Shown piece after piece: positions 16,990-26,285 of a stretch of DNA of 64,000 nucleotides. The notes beneath the pieces are model-generated. The model was not told where the DNA came from. It made no database searches and was given only the letters and a program-made list of their open reading frames with translations. Positions within the stretch are counted from its first letter, which is position 1; each line of letters starts with the position of its first letter. Where the stretch lies: positions 372,001-436,000 of the forward strand of contig NZ_CP036339.1 in assembly GCF_007746075.1 (NCBI RefSeq). Direction: 5' to 3'. The DNA comes from Lacipirellula limnantheis. Lineage in GTDB: Bacteria; Planctomycetota; Planctomycetia; Pirellulales; Lacipirellulaceae. The translations under genes were made by a program, and so were the position numbers.

Positions 16990-17042
16990 GGCGAGCCGCG
17001 GGGTGTTATCCCCGCGGCCATCCCGCCGCAAGCGGCGGGGCG
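16990..17042. repeat. Dispersed palindrome, family D copy
   Basis: GAGCCGCGGGGTGTTATCCC followed by CGCGG and then a second small hairpin (CCGCCGCAAGCGGCGGGG). The same two-part layout is seen near 34346-34400, and the first part recurs at 21266 and 22221. Confidence 0.6.
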
Positions 17043-17131
17043 AATTGGGCGTGTTCAGCTGGCGGGCTCTACTTGGCCCAGATGATCATTCCACAACTGG
17101 GGCGTATCCCCATCGTTACGCACGCTGCCGG

Positions 17132-19537
17132 CTACTCGTTTGGCGTGACCGAAATATTATCCATGTAAAAAACGGCCTCCTGCGCCTGACCGAAAATACC
17201 CGGACTACCGGAAGTGATCGGGGACTTGTCGGTCATCTCTAGGCTCCAGTCCTTCGGCTCGTCCTGGTCGCGGAGCCAAATCTTGCCTTTCACGTCGGCC
17301 GTGCCGTCTCCCTGCTGCACCTGCAGTTTCAAGCGATACCATACGCCCGGTTGGGGGACGAACTCGACCTCCGCCGCCGTCCGGTGGTCGTGGGCCAGCC
17401 AACTGTAGATTCTCAACTTGCGGTCGCCCGCACGAAGCGACAGCGTATAGCCGCTATCGATGATGCCGACGTCAGGCATCCGCCCATTTTTCTCGGTCAG
17501 ACGGAAGTCGCCCTGGATGGTGTAATTCTGCATCCCGCTGGGGCCCATGAACAGCTGGCTGCGCGTGCCGAGCTGGTTCTTCGGATTCGTCGGCGTCGGC
17601 AGTACGTCCAGCTTCTTGGCGACCTTGTTTCCTTCCAGATCCTCGATGACGTAGCGAATGCGGCCGCCGATCCAGCTCAGCGGCATGTCCTTCTCTTTCT
17701 CGAAATCGAACTGCCACGGCAATGGCGGCACCAATCGGACGCGCGCCTTCGCTTTCAAATCGCCCACGGCGGCGATCACCAGCGAGCCAGTATGGCCCTC
17801 GCGTTTCGCAGCGGTGTAGGCGCCGTCAGCCGAGATCTCGCCCGCTCCTTGCACGGTGAATTTTACTTCGTCGGGAGCGGCGATCCGCAGGAACTGCCCA
17901 CGAGCGTTGTAGAGTCGCACCGTGAACTTCTGCGTCCCTTCCGGCGCCAGGGTCGCGTCGTATGGCGAGATGAGCAAGGTCGCGGGTTTCTCATCGGCGG
18001 TCACCGGCGGCTCTTGCTCCGGAGTCGGCAACGGATCGGCCGACGGCTCGACGTCCTTGTTGCCGATGCAGTACAGAGCTTCCGACGTCGGCAGATAGAT
18101 GCGGCCATGGGAGACGATTGGCGAGCCGTCGTTCTGGTCGGCCTGACTGAGCCGCAGCTTCTGCAGTACTTGCGCCCCGTCAGGCTTCGGCTTGAGGGCA
18201 TACCAAATGCCGCTGTTGGTGCAGAGATAAACCTTGCCGTCAGCGTAGACTGGCGTGCTGCGCATGACTGTGCCGAGCGCCTGTTTTCCGACGAGCTCGC
18301 CCGTCGCCGGATCAAGAATCTGTAGCTTGGCGCCGTCGGTTACCACCCACAAGCGATCCTCCACCATGACGGGCGAGCTTTTGCCCGCCATCAAGGTGTA
18401 TTGAATCCACTTCTCCTTGCCCGTCAGATCGCCCCGCAACGTGGCGTCAATCGCCACCACGGCGCCTTGCGTACTGCCGACCAGGTTCTCTTCGCTATGG
18501 CCGCAGTAGACCACGTCGTCGATCACGATTGGCGAGGCATTGATGCTGCGTTGGCTGAGCGGGAAGTTCCAGAGCTGCTTGCCGGTGCGCGGCTGCAGGC
18601 CCCACACCTTGCCGTCAGCCCCGCCGAAGATGAGCTGCGCTTCGCCCCCCACCACCTCCGCCACCGGGGTGCTGTAATTCGTATCGGGCGGCGAGATCGT
18701 CGTCCCGGCAAGCCAGCGGAGCTCCCCCGTCTTCTTCTCGAACGCCATGAAACGGTGCGCCGGGCGGGCGAGGCCGTCAAAGTCGGGCGTGTCTCCCCAG
18801 CTCACCAAGATGGCGCTAATCAGCACCAGATCATCGAACATGATGGGGTTGTTCGTGCGACCCCCGTAGGTGCTGATCGTGCCGAATTCTTCCAGCAAAT
18901 TGCGCGACCAGACGATCTTGCCGGTCTCGCCGTCGAGACAGGCGAAGACGCCGCCGACTCCCTGGGCGTAAATGTACCCCGTCTCGGGGTCGCCCACGAC
19001 GTTCGACCAACCGAGCCGCGTGTCGGGAACGTCGGTGAGGTAGACGTCGAGCCGCCGTTCCCACTTCTGCTCGCCCGTGGCTGCATCGACGCAAACGACT
19101 TTCTCGCCTTCATCAGCGGTGCCGGGTTTGTCGCGCACCGTGACGTACAGCTTGCCGCGCAGCACGATCGGCGTCGACCGCGTGCCAAGGTCCGATCGCT
19201 TCCAAAGGAGATTTCCATTGTCGCCTCCCTTGGGATTCCACTTCTCGACGAGATTCTTCTCCGTCGAGATCGAATTCTGTTGCGGGCCGCGCCAGTTCGC
19301 CCAATCCATGGGATCGATGGCGACCGGCGCTGCAGGCGCGGCGGCGTCTACTGCCTTGACCGGCGCTTCCGCTGCTCCGACCGCGGGCTTGGCAGACGCC
19401 TTCGCAGCCGGCTTCTCCTGCGCGGCGAGCGGCTGCAGCGGGGAAAGACTTACCAATGCGGCTAGCGATAGCGGGGCCAACCAGCGGCGAGTCATGAACC
19501 AACAAGTCGCAGCGAGGCCGAGCGGTCGGAGCTTCAT
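17132..19537 (-). CDS. Large secreted PQQ-type beta-propeller protein with C-terminal jelly-roll domain
   Basis: The 801-residue protein starts at ATG 19537; an ATG at 19495 that begins directly at the signal peptide is possible. Signal peptide: RRWLAPLSLAALVSLSPLQP. The propeller (about 80-520) has WANWRGPQQNSIS and blade ends such as GEQKWERR, GKIVWSRN and GKQLWNFP. After a Pro/Glu linker comes a beta-rich Ig-like part (LLISPYDATLAPEGTQKF), then a concanavalin-like domain to the end (YTIQGDFRL, WYRLKLQVQ, FYMDNISVTPNE). Probably a periplasmic or surface binding protein. It precedes the other PQQ gene by 180 bp and may be cotranscribed. Confidence 0.85.
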   Translation of the reverse strand: MKLRPLGLAATCWFMTRRWLAPLSLAALVSLSPLQPLAAQEKPAAKASAKPAVGAAEAPVKAVDAAAPAAPVAIDPMDWANWRGPQQNSISTEKNLVEKWNPKGGDNGNLLWKRSDLGTRSTPIVLRGKLYVTVRDKPGTADEGEKVVCVDAATGEQKWERRLDVYLTDVPDTRLGWSNVVGDPETGYIYAQGVGGVFACLDGETGKIVWSRNLLEEFGTISTYGGRTNNPIMFDDLVLISAILVSWGDTPDFDGLARPAHRFMAFEKKTGELRWLAGTTISPPDTNYSTPVAEVVGGEAQLIFGGADGKVWGLQPRTGKQLWNFPLSQRSINASPIVIDDVVYCGHSEENLVGSTQGAVVAIDATLRGDLTGKEKWIQYTLMAGKSSPVMVEDRLWVVTDGAKLQILDPATGELVGKQALGTVMRSTPVYADGKVYLCTNSGIWYALKPKPDGAQVLQKLRLSQADQNDGSPIVSHGRIYLPTSEALYCIGNKDVEPSADPLPTPEQEPPVTADEKPATLLISPYDATLAPEGTQKFTVRLYNARGQFLRIAAPDEVKFTVQGAGEISADGAYTAAKREGHTGSLVIAAVGDLKAKARVRLVPPLPWQFDFEKEKDMPLSWIGGRIRYVIEDLEGNKVAKKLDVLPTPTNPKNQLGTRSQLFMGPSGMQNYTIQGDFRLTEKNGRMPDVGIIDSGYTLSLRAGDRKLRIYSWLAHDHRTAAEVEFVPQPGVWYRLKLQVQQGDGTADVKGKIWLRDQDEPKDWSLEMTDKSPITSGSPGIFGQAQEAVFYMDNISVTPNE

Positions 19538-20283
19538 GTAGGTACTCTTGCGATTCGGTTTGGACATTGAGGGGCCAGAATGCGCCTCGACCTTGCCTGA
19601 GAGAAGTCGGGTCGCACGTTGGGAAGGGATGTTGGTCGGAAGGCGGATGGGGATTGCTCCCCTCCTTCAAAGCAGGGCTCGCCGCGCTGGGATCTGTTCC
19701 TGGTAGACCTTGCCGATTGGGTCGACGCCAGGCGATCGGTAGAGTTTGTCGCCTGGGTCGCTGCGCCAGCCGCCGTGCGTGCGAGCTTGGTAAACCATAG
19801 CAGATTTTCCGGCTGTAGGCCATGCTCGGCAACGCGCACGGGGCCTACAACCGGACCCCCGGGAAGAGCCTCCGCGGGCGGCAAAGTTTACCTAACAGTT
19901 GACGTAAGCCACTTGCTGAAAATTACTTCCGCACTTCTCAAGGCTCGTTCTCGGAGCGGCCGATATCACCGGTGTCGCAAGCCAAGCACTCACGTGTCAC
20001 TGCGACACAAGCATAGAGCGACGGCAACCGGTAGTGACTAAACCGAGCCATGGACTGGCTCGACCGGAGCCGCCGCCCACCAGTGGGGGTGATCCCCGCG
20101 ACAACCCGCCTTGCCGACCTCGGCCCCGCCTCGGCTTAACTCCCGCCCCGTACATTCCCGCCCACCGGCCGCCTCGGCCGAAACCTGTCGCCACGACAGT
20201 CACAGGGAGTGATCCGCCGCGCGAGCGCCGTGACGTCAAGATGTCGCTGTGGTTGCCCCTCACGCAAAAGGAGACGTGGTTCG
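19538..20283. other. Long divergent intergenic region
   Basis: About 745 bases between a minus-strand PQQ gene and the Cys-rich protein gene. No gene was supported on either strand. A hairpin with arms GGCTGTAGGCC and GGCCTACAACC lies near 19811-19854. TTGACG at 19899-19904 could be a -35 element, but no good -10 follows. AAAGGAGACG at about 20268 is the ribosome-binding site of the next gene. Confidence 0.4.
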
Positions 20284-21129
20284 ATGAAAGGTAACTTGTT
20301 GGGAGCGCTGTTGGTGAGCGTCTGCCTGGCAGGCCAGAGCTTCGGCGCTGGCATGCTGGACCGGATGCTCGGCGGCGGCTGCGGCTGCGACTCGTGCGAG
20401 CCGTCTTGTTGCTGCGAGAAGTCGTGCGGTTGCCCCAGCGATGACTGCTGCGAAGATCCGTGCTGCGGATCGAGCTGCGGAAAATCTCGCTGCTGCATCC
20501 TCGGACGTCTGTTCGGCGGTCACAAGCACAGCTGCTGCGAAGCCAGCTGCGGCTGCGAAGATCCGTGCTGCAACGACGGCTGCTGCGGCGACGACGCTTG
20601 CTGCGAAGCCAGCTGCGGTTGCCCGGATGACTCGTGCTGCGACAAGGGTTGCGGCTGCAAGAAGCGTTGCTGCTTGCTCAACCTGTTCGGCAAGCACAAG
20701 TGCTGCAAAGACAGCTGCTGCGAAGCCAGCTGCGGTTGCGAAGACCCGTGCTGTGCCACCGACGGCTGCTGCGGCGACGACGCTTGCTGCGAAGCCAGCT
20801 GCGGTTGCCCGGACGACTGCTGCGAACCGGCTTGCGGTTGTGCTGCTAAGAGCTGCTGCAAGAAGGGTTGCTTCCTGAGCCGCTTGTTCGCTCGTAAGCA
20901 CTGCTGCAAGAGCAGCTGCTGCGAAGCCAGCTGCGGCTGCGACGACAGCTGCTGCGAAGCGAGCTGCGGTTGCGACAGCGGCTGCACCAGCGGTTGCTCG
21001 TCGTGTGCCCCGGCTGCCGGCGAAGCCGCTGCCCCTGAAGCTGCTCCGATCCCGCCAGCCCCGGTCGCTGACCCGGCTGCTCGGATTGCCCAGCCCCGCA
21101 AGGTCGTCTCGGCCAGCTTCGTCCGCTAG
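20284..21129 (+). CDS. Extremely cysteine-rich secreted repeat protein
   Basis: The 281-residue protein starts at ATG 20284 after a strong AAAGGAG. Residues 1-22 are a signal peptide. The mature region is built from repeats of CCEASCGC (six copies by eye) alternating with DPCC, DGCC and DDCC blocks, and three Leu/Phe/Lys spacers (CCILGRLFGGHK, CCLLNLFGKHK, CFLSRLFARKH). About 68 of 281 residues are Cys, mostly as CC and CxC pairs. A Pro/Ala tail ends in RKVVSASFVR. Planctomycete cell walls are described as protein-rich with many disulfides, so a wall component is possible; a metal-binding role is equally open. A strong terminator follows. Confidence 0.8.
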   Translation: MKGNLLGALLVSVCLAGQSFGAGMLDRMLGGGCGCDSCEPSCCCEKSCGCPSDDCCEDPCCGSSCGKSRCCILGRLFGGHKHSCCEASCGCEDPCCNDGCCGDDACCEASCGCPDDSCCDKGCGCKKRCCLLNLFGKHKCCKDSCCEASCGCEDPCCATDGCCGDDACCEASCGCPDDCCEPACGCAAKSCCKKGCFLSRLFARKHCCKSSCCEASCGCDDSCCEASCGCDSGCTSGCSSCAPAAGEAAAPEAAPIPPAPVADPAARIAQPRKVVSASFVR

Positions 21130-21168
21130 GACTTAGCTAACCGACCGACAATAGAGACCCCCTCTGAG

Positions 21169-21210
21169 GACCTGTCTCGAGCCTTCGGGCTCGGGGCAGG
21201 TTCTTTTTGT
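21169..21210 (+). terminator. Strong intrinsic terminator after the Cys-rich gene
   Basis: Arms GACCTGTCTCGAGCC and GGCTCGGGGCAGGTTC with a TTCG tetraloop, then TTTTT. Confidence 0.9.
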
Positions 21211-21224
21211 TGATAGATGCAGAA

Positions 21225-21447
21225 CGAACGTCCGTGGTCAGTGGTCCGTAGTCAGTGGCGAGTAGCCGCGGGTCAACGACCCGCCGGAGCGAAGAACAGC
21301 AAGCCGCGGGTTTCATCCCCGCGGTCATCCAGAAGCCCGCCAGCAGGCGCCGATAAAACTCTAGTCGCCGCGGCGAGATTCTCCCCCTACACTCCCCCGC
21401 AACTGACGACGGACGACTGACAACGGACCACCGACTACGGACGTTCG
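21225..21447. repeat. Composite palindrome: family F arms around a family D hairpin
   Basis: Left arm CGAACGTCCGTGGTCAGTGG... at 21225-21256 and right arm at 21416-21447 are inverted. Between them is a family D hairpin (GCCGCGGGTCAACGACCCGC near 21269) and a second GCCGCGGGTTTCATCCCCGC block. The right end is two bases before the ATG at 21450, so the element forms the 5' leader of the next gene. Confidence 0.7.
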
Positions 21448-21449
21448 CC

Positions 21450-22223
21450 ATGCTTGTCAGCCTCCGTCGTATCGCCGCAGCCATCCTCCTCTCGTCGCTG
21501 GCGTCGCCAACTTGGGGACAGCAACCCCCGGCGATCGACCCCAGCCGCGCCAAACTCGCCGCGCAAATCAGCCAGCTCCTCGAAGAAGCGATCCCCGTCA
21601 ACTACGACAAACGTAAGGACTGGGGCGCCCAAACCGAAATGGTCGTCGGCCTCCGCACCGAGGGGAGCGGCCTGCATACGAAGATCCACCGCAAGAAGAA
21701 AATGGTGGACCACGGCGTCTGGAAGCATTACCGGCTGCGCGTCGTCGAGCCGGAGAAAAACCTTTCGGTCCAACTCACGCGCCTCGAACCAATCGCCGGC
21801 GGCCGCGTTGGGTTCACGCTCCGCATCGACGCCAAGCTCGACGCTTGGGCCCGCGCCAAGATCTACCAATACGGCGTCCACATCATCGCCCTGGAAGTCG
21901 AAGGCGACATGCGGATGATCCTCGACCTCTCGGGCGAGATCGGCCTGCAGGTCGCCGCGGTCAACGGCGCCCCCGGCATGACGGTCGACCCCCGCGTCAC
22001 CGAGGCGAGACTTCAGCTCGAAGAGTTCCACATCCGCCGCGTCAGCGAAGCCCGCGGCCCGATCGTCAAGGAACTGAGCGGCGGCGTGCGGCGCCTGGTC
22101 GAAGAAGAAGCCAACGGACCGGAGCTAGTTGAGAAGCTCAACCGCGCGATCGACAAAAAACGGGATCGCCTCGTCTTCAGCACGAGCGACTGGTTGAAGT
22201 CGCCTTGGTCGAGTGCCCAGTAG
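21450..22223 (+). CDS. Secreted conserved hypothetical protein
   Basis: The 257-residue protein has a signal peptide (RRIAAAILLSSLASPTWG, cleaved near residue 23), then a soluble domain with PVNYDKRKDWGAQTEMVVGL, KMVDHGVWKHYRLRVVEPEK and an amphipathic C-terminus rich in charged residues. No family or catalytic motif was recognised. Its TAG stop is part of the following repeat (TAGCCGCGGG). The leader is occupied by another repeat, so normal promoter and ribosome-binding signals are not obvious. Confidence 0.65.
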   Translation: MLVSLRRIAAAILLSSLASPTWGQQPPAIDPSRAKLAAQISQLLEEAIPVNYDKRKDWGAQTEMVVGLRTEGSGLHTKIHRKKKMVDHGVWKHYRLRVVEPEKNLSVQLTRLEPIAGGRVGFTLRIDAKLDAWARAKIYQYGVHIIALEVEGDMRMILDLSGEIGLQVAAVNGAPGMTVDPRVTEARLQLEEFHIRRVSEARGPIVKELSGGVRRLVEEEANGPELVEKLNRAIDKKRDRLVFSTSDWLKSPWSSAQ

Positions 22224-22346
22224 CCGCGGGTCAACGACCCGCGGGAGCGAAACGAGACCCAGCGAGCCGAAAACTAAGCGAGCTGCGGGGTTCATCCCCT
22301 CGGCAGTCAGCGCGCTCACCACAGCCGGAGGCCCACGGCCTCCGGT
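22221..22346. repeat. Family D and family C palindromes
   Basis: TAGCCGCGGGTCAACGACCC begins on the stop codon of the upstream gene. At 22325-22345 is CCGGAGGCCCACGGCCTCCG, a near-perfect palindrome repeated identically at 34285-34305. Confidence 0.7.
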
Positions 22347-22524
22347 CGGCGTCACGCTTCGAGGCGCCACCTCCAGCAGCGTCGGGAGCCTTCCCAAGTT
22401 CAATCGGCTTGGAACGCGCCTCCCCGCCTCCGCCCGGACCGCGTGGCGGTCCGGCTAACTGCGAAGCGAGTTGCAGAAACGGTCGTCGCGTACATTCCTC
22501 TTGTTCGTGGCGCAGTCGCGAGCG

Positions 22525-23580
22525 ATGATGCCGATGGGCCGCTGTCTCAGCGATCCAATTTGCGATTCCTCTCGAAGTATTCGCCGCGTGCATTCTTTTC
22601 TCGCTACCGTCGCTTACGTCGCTGTGCTGCTGGCAGCCGCTGTGATGACTTTCGGGGCGTCGCTAGGAATCGTTGTTTCGCTTCTGGTGGCATGCTTTTG
22701 GCGGATAGCGTTTGCCGGCCAGGTGCGAATTCGAGCGATTGAAGTTGTGCTTGTGGTGCTGATTCTTGGCGCGACGATGGTCTCGGTCGCAGTCGACTCC
22801 GTGTGGCGAGATGGGCGCCCAAACTCAAGGCGCGGCGACTCGTGCTCCGCAAATCTCCGCGGTTTTGCAACTAGCCTACTGAGTAAAGCAGATCGCACCG
22901 GGCAACTGCCCCATGCGGCGACAAATGGGCCGAACGGCCGGCCGTTCCACAGCTGGCGCATCTTAACCCTATCAAATATTGAACAAAGTGAGATTGCCGA
23001 CGCTTATCACCGGGAGGAGCCCTGGGACAGCCCACACAATTCCGAGTTGGTGTCGACACAGATCGAGATGTTCCAATGCCCTAGCGACCACTCGTTATTC
23101 CACGAACGACGCCCAGCAACGACGAGCTATTTCGCCGTTGTCGGTCCTCAAACGGCTTGGCCGCCGGATCGTGGCTTGCCGCTCGATGAGATTACTGACG
23201 GTCGCGATCAGACAATCTTGCTCCTCGAAGCCGCCGGGCTGGAAGTGCCGTGGGGGAAACCACAAGATCTCTCGTTCGACGAGGCGGTTAGTATTCTGAC
23301 ATCGGAACCCGACGAGCGCGTTGCTCACATTGGAGGCGTCAACGCCGCCTTTGCTGACGGTTCGGTTCGCTTCCTGCCTGTCCCGATGAACCGCAAGATG
23401 GCCGAGGCATTGCTGACCGCCCGCGGGGGCGAGCGGATCGATTGGAGCACTTTTGAACGTGATGCACAGCCACAACCCGACCAAATGAATCGCTTCCAAT
23501 TGACTCGCTACCCATTGATCGCCTTTGCGATCGTCGCTCTGTGGCCCTTCCGGTGGCTCCTCCGCAAACGTCCCGCCTAG
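22525..23580 (+). CDS. DUF1559-like protein with two terminal membrane segments
   Basis: About 351 residues from ATG 22525; a TTG at 22471 would add 18. Hydrophobic segments near the N-terminus (about 25-55 and 65-85) and another near the C-terminus (YPLIAFAIVALWPFRWLL) flank a soluble domain with DUF1559 features: FQCPSDHS, DGRDQTILLLEA, VNAAFADGSVRFLP. The usual prepilin GFTLVELL start is missing, so this is not a processed pseudopilin. The function of DUF1559 is unknown. No ribosome-binding site is clear. Confidence 0.65.
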   Translation: MMPMGRCLSDPICDSSRSIRRVHSFLATVAYVAVLLAAAVMTFGASLGIVVSLLVACFWRIAFAGQVRIRAIEVVLVVLILGATMVSVAVDSVWRDGRPNSRRGDSCSANLRGFATSLLSKADRTGQLPHAATNGPNGRPFHSWRILTLSNIEQSEIADAYHREEPWDSPHNSELVSTQIEMFQCPSDHSLFHERRPATTSYFAVVGPQTAWPPDRGLPLDEITDGRDQTILLLEAAGLEVPWGKPQDLSFDEAVSILTSEPDERVAHIGGVNAAFADGSVRFLPVPMNRKMAEALLTARGGERIDWSTFERDAQPQPDQMNRFQLTRYPLIAFAIVALWPFRWLLRKRPA

Positions 23581-23623
23581 CCCCCCGGTTCTTCAAACCA
23601 TTGACGAAGGCGTTGCGCTCAAC

Positions 23624-23698
23624 GGTGTCGGGAGCTTTTTGCCACTGGAGAGTTTGCTGACGGTGGAGCGCCTCTAGTGGCAAAAGGCTCCCGACACC
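23624..23698. repeat. 75-nt hairpin, family A copy 1
   Basis: Perfect-looking arms GGTGTCGGGAGC...TTTTGCCACT and AGTGGCAAAA...GCTCCCGACACC around a 29-nt loop; total 75 nt. It lies between the convergent genes at 22525 and 23707. Confidence 0.8.
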
Positions 23699-23706
23699 TT
23701 CCATGC

Positions 23707-24630
23707 TCACGCCGACCGCGCCCGCTTCGCCGTTACAAAATGCTCCGGCGGCATCAGCATCGAGGTCACGCGGAAGCCGAACTTCTCGCCGACTTTCACC
23801 GCCTCGCCGACGGCGACGGCGTTCTCGCCCACGAGCAGTCGCAATAGCTCTTCGCACCCTTTGTCGAATTTGATGATCGACCCCGGCGCCAGGGCAATCA
23901 CTTCCTGCAGCGTTTCCTTCTTGCTCGCGAGTTCCACGCTCACCGGCACGCTGATCTTCAGCAGGCTGCGCGAATAGCGCGGCAGGTCGCCCAGATCGCT
24001 GGCGTGGCGCGACGGCGCCGCCGGTCGCGCAGCGGCCGCCGGTTTGGCCGTCGCGGCCGGCTTGGGAGCAGGCTTCGCTTCAGCTGCAGGGGGAGGACTC
24101 GCCGCGGCAGCGGCGGGCGCCGCAGCGGCGTAAAGCGCTGCCGGCGCGGTCAGAGGCCAGATCAGTCGGAGCGATCCAGACTTCTCGCCGCTCGTGAGTT
24201 GCAACGCCACGTGGGTGGCGCCGTCGTTCATCCCGGCGGCTGCGAGCGCCTCTTTTAGGTTGGCGACGTGGCTCGCCTTGGTTTCGCCGACGGCGAGTGC
24301 CTCCGGCAGCACGAGCATGCTCAGCTCTTGCGCCAGCGTTGCTAGCTTACTTGTCCCGGTCGCGTCGGGCGTCTTGTACCAATCGGGCAGCAGGCCGCTC
24401 GCTTCCGGCAAGACGATCGCCAGGGCGGCTGGGCCCACATGAAACGCCAGCGCCAGTCCCGAGCCATTGAGCTCCTCGCCGAGCTGAGCATCGGCAACGG
24501 TCGTCGCCTCGCCGACGGTCACGGCAAACGCTCCGCCCAGCGCCCGCGTCAGTGCTTCGCCCGTTTCGCCGGCGCCTTCGCGGCAAACTTCCAGCAGCGA
24601 GCCGGCGAGTTCGGGATTCAGTTCACTCAT
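23707..24630 (-). CDS. FliM/FliN-family flagellar switch-like protein (orphan)
   Basis: The 307-residue protein (ATG 24630; two further Met codons up to 24645) ends in a SpoA domain, about residues 223-300: LLKISVPVSVELASKKETLQ, then GSIIKFDKGCEELLRLLVG and VAVGEAVKVGEKFGFRV, the FliN pattern. The N-terminal 160 residues look like a divergent CheC/FliM-type fold, and a Pro/Ala linker (about 170-205) joins them. In motile planctomycetes FliM/FliN form the rotor switch. No other flagellar or chemotaxis gene is in the window. A type III secretion C-ring part is an alternative. Confidence 0.75.
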   Translation of the reverse strand: MSELNPELAGSLLEVCREGAGETGEALTRALGGAFAVTVGEATTVADAQLGEELNGSGLALAFHVGPAALAIVLPEASGLLPDWYKTPDATGTSKLATLAQELSMLVLPEALAVGETKASHVANLKEALAAAGMNDGATHVALQLTSGEKSGSLRLIWPLTAPAALYAAAAPAAAAASPPPAAEAKPAPKPAATAKPAAAARPAAPSRHASDLGDLPRYSRSLLKISVPVSVELASKKETLQEVIALAPGSIIKFDKGCEELLRLLVGENAVAVGEAVKVGEKFGFRVTSMLMPPEHFVTAKRARSA

Positions 24631-24992
24631 CACGCGTGCCATCAAATGTTGCGGGCAACGCCACGTCTGAGGAGTCCGGACGGCGTGGCGACGAAAAGAC
24701 GTACTCGCCTAATCGTTATCGTCAGTTCGACCGGCAAACTTGACTGGGCCAGCGGTTTGGTCTCAATCCTGCCAGTTCGCTGGACTGGCGGTCGTCCGGG
24801 CTGCCGATCTCCGTCGCCCAACGGGCCAGGAACCGCCGGCTTTCCGCCGTTTCGCCCTGAGCGTCGGCGTTCGCTGGCCGCCGCGAGAATCGGCACGTCG
24901 GTTGCGAAAGTTGTTCGGCCGCGGGGGGATTATTTGAGTACGCCCATCGGATCCCGATGAAACGACGACACATTTACGAGGAGGAGAAGGTC
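24631..24992. other. Divergent intergenic region
   Basis: About 360 bases with no supported gene on either strand. GAGGAGGAGAAGG at 24979-24990 is the ribosome-binding site of the next gene. No promoter could be picked with confidence. Confidence 0.4.
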
Positions 24993-26147
24993 ATGAAACG
25001 GTTTACTTACACGGCGGCCGCATTGTTTGGCATCGCCGCGCTGTCGTTCGCGCCGCTCGCTGCGGCACAGAGCGGCGGCGGAGGTGGTGCAGGCGGCGGG
25101 GCCTCGGGCAGCGGCGCAGGAGCAGGAGCCGGAGCTTCCGGTGCGGGGGGAGTCGGCGCGGGAACCGGCATCGGAACCGGTGCTGGAGTCGGCGCTGGCG
25201 CGTCAGCCGGTGGAGCTCGCGGAGCGCAAAGCGGCACGGCTGAGAGTGGCAGCATTGGCGCCTCGACCGACGCCGGCGCTATCGGCACGGGCAACACGGC
25301 CACCGGCGCCAACGGCGGTGGCAGCTTGAACGCGCAAACTGGCGCCGGCGCCGGAGCCGGGCCCAACTCGAGCGTCGGCCCAACGACCGCCGGCAACCCC
25401 GCCGGTTTTACCGGAACGACGCCTGGCGTGACGGGGCGGGGAACTTCCGCCACAGGCGGCGGCATCAATGGCTCGGGCGTTGCCACCGGTCCGAGCGGAA
25501 CGAATACAAATTCGTCAGCTTTAGGCGCCGGCGCCACGGTGGGCTCGCAAGCCAACTCGGGTGCGAGCAACCTTTCGGGAGCGACGTCGCAACCGACCGT
25601 AGGTGCAGGCGCCGCCATGGGAACTGGCGCGGGAGCGGGCGTCGGCATGAACGGCGCGGCCGGCGTCCAGGCTGGCGCCAATCTCAATGCGGGCGTTAAC
25701 CAAAACGGCGTCAACAATTCCGCCGCCGATGACCGCAGTGCCCGCTGGCGCTTCAAGCAACACAACGGCGAATGGTGGTATTGGAACCCCGGCAACTATT
25801 GGCAGTATCATCGCGCCGGCAATTGGAGCCGCTACGATCAGGCCAACTACAGCTATCCGCAAGGCTATCGCCCCGGGATGCAAGGTAACGGCGGCGGATA
25901 TCGTTACGGCGCCGGCTACCGTGGCTATGCCAATCCAGGTTATGGGTATGGCGGTTCTCGTAACGGATACGGATACGGGAATGGTTACGGAAACGGTTAC
26001 GAAAATGGAAACGGTTACCGTAACGGCTACAACAACCAAGGCTACCGCGCTGGCGCCAACGTGGGCGGGGCCATCGGCAACGCCATCGGCGGCCAACAGG
26101 GGGGTAACGTCGGGGCCGCCATCGGCGGCGCTCTCGGAGCCGACTGA
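24993..26147 (+). CDS. Secreted Gly-rich protein with Tyr/Asn/Gly repeats
   Basis: The 384-residue protein starts at ATG 24993, eight bases after a GGAGGAGAAGG site; a start at 24957 is weaker. Signal peptide: YTAAALFGIAALSFAPLAAA. Residues about 25-245 are Gly/Ala/Ser/Thr repeats without Cys. A Trp-rich block follows (WRFKQHNGEWWYWNPGNYWQ), then a YGNGYGNGYENGNGYRNGY run, and a C-terminal glycine zipper (GGAIGNAIGG...GAAIGGALGA). Such compositions occur in matrix or amyloid-like surface proteins. No enzyme signature. A strong terminator follows. Confidence 0.7.
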   Translation: MKRFTYTAAALFGIAALSFAPLAAAQSGGGGGAGGGASGSGAGAGAGASGAGGVGAGTGIGTGAGVGAGASAGGARGAQSGTAESGSIGASTDAGAIGTGNTATGANGGGSLNAQTGAGAGAGPNSSVGPTTAGNPAGFTGTTPGVTGRGTSATGGGINGSGVATGPSGTNTNSSALGAGATVGSQANSGASNLSGATSQPTVGAGAAMGTGAGAGVGMNGAAGVQAGANLNAGVNQNGVNNSAADDRSARWRFKQHNGEWWYWNPGNYWQYHRAGNWSRYDQANYSYPQGYRPGMQGNGGGYRYGAGYRGYANPGYGYGGSRNGYGYGNGYGNGYENGNGYRNGYNNQGYRAGANVGGAIGNAIGGQQGGNVGAAIGGALGAD

Positions 26148-26211
26148 GGAACGAAGAGTGGTCTACAGCCTTGGCGAATAGATCAGCGCGAACGAGAGCT
26201 TCACTCTCTCC

Positions 26212-26250
26212 GACGGGTGGATCGTCAGCAGACGGTCCGCCCGTTTTTTT
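26212..26250 (+). terminator. Intrinsic terminator after the Gly-rich gene
   Basis: GACGGGTGGATCGT pairs imperfectly with ACGGTCCGCCCGT, followed by TTTTTTT. Confidence 0.75.
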
Positions 26251-26285
26251 GTGCGCTGAGCTGAAAAGCCGCCGCGAACCCCAAC

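Noticed and set aside
20034..20294. Frame just before the Cys-rich gene as a separate gene
   Set aside because: Pro/Arg-rich, no start signal, and it overlaps the leader of the Cys-rich gene.
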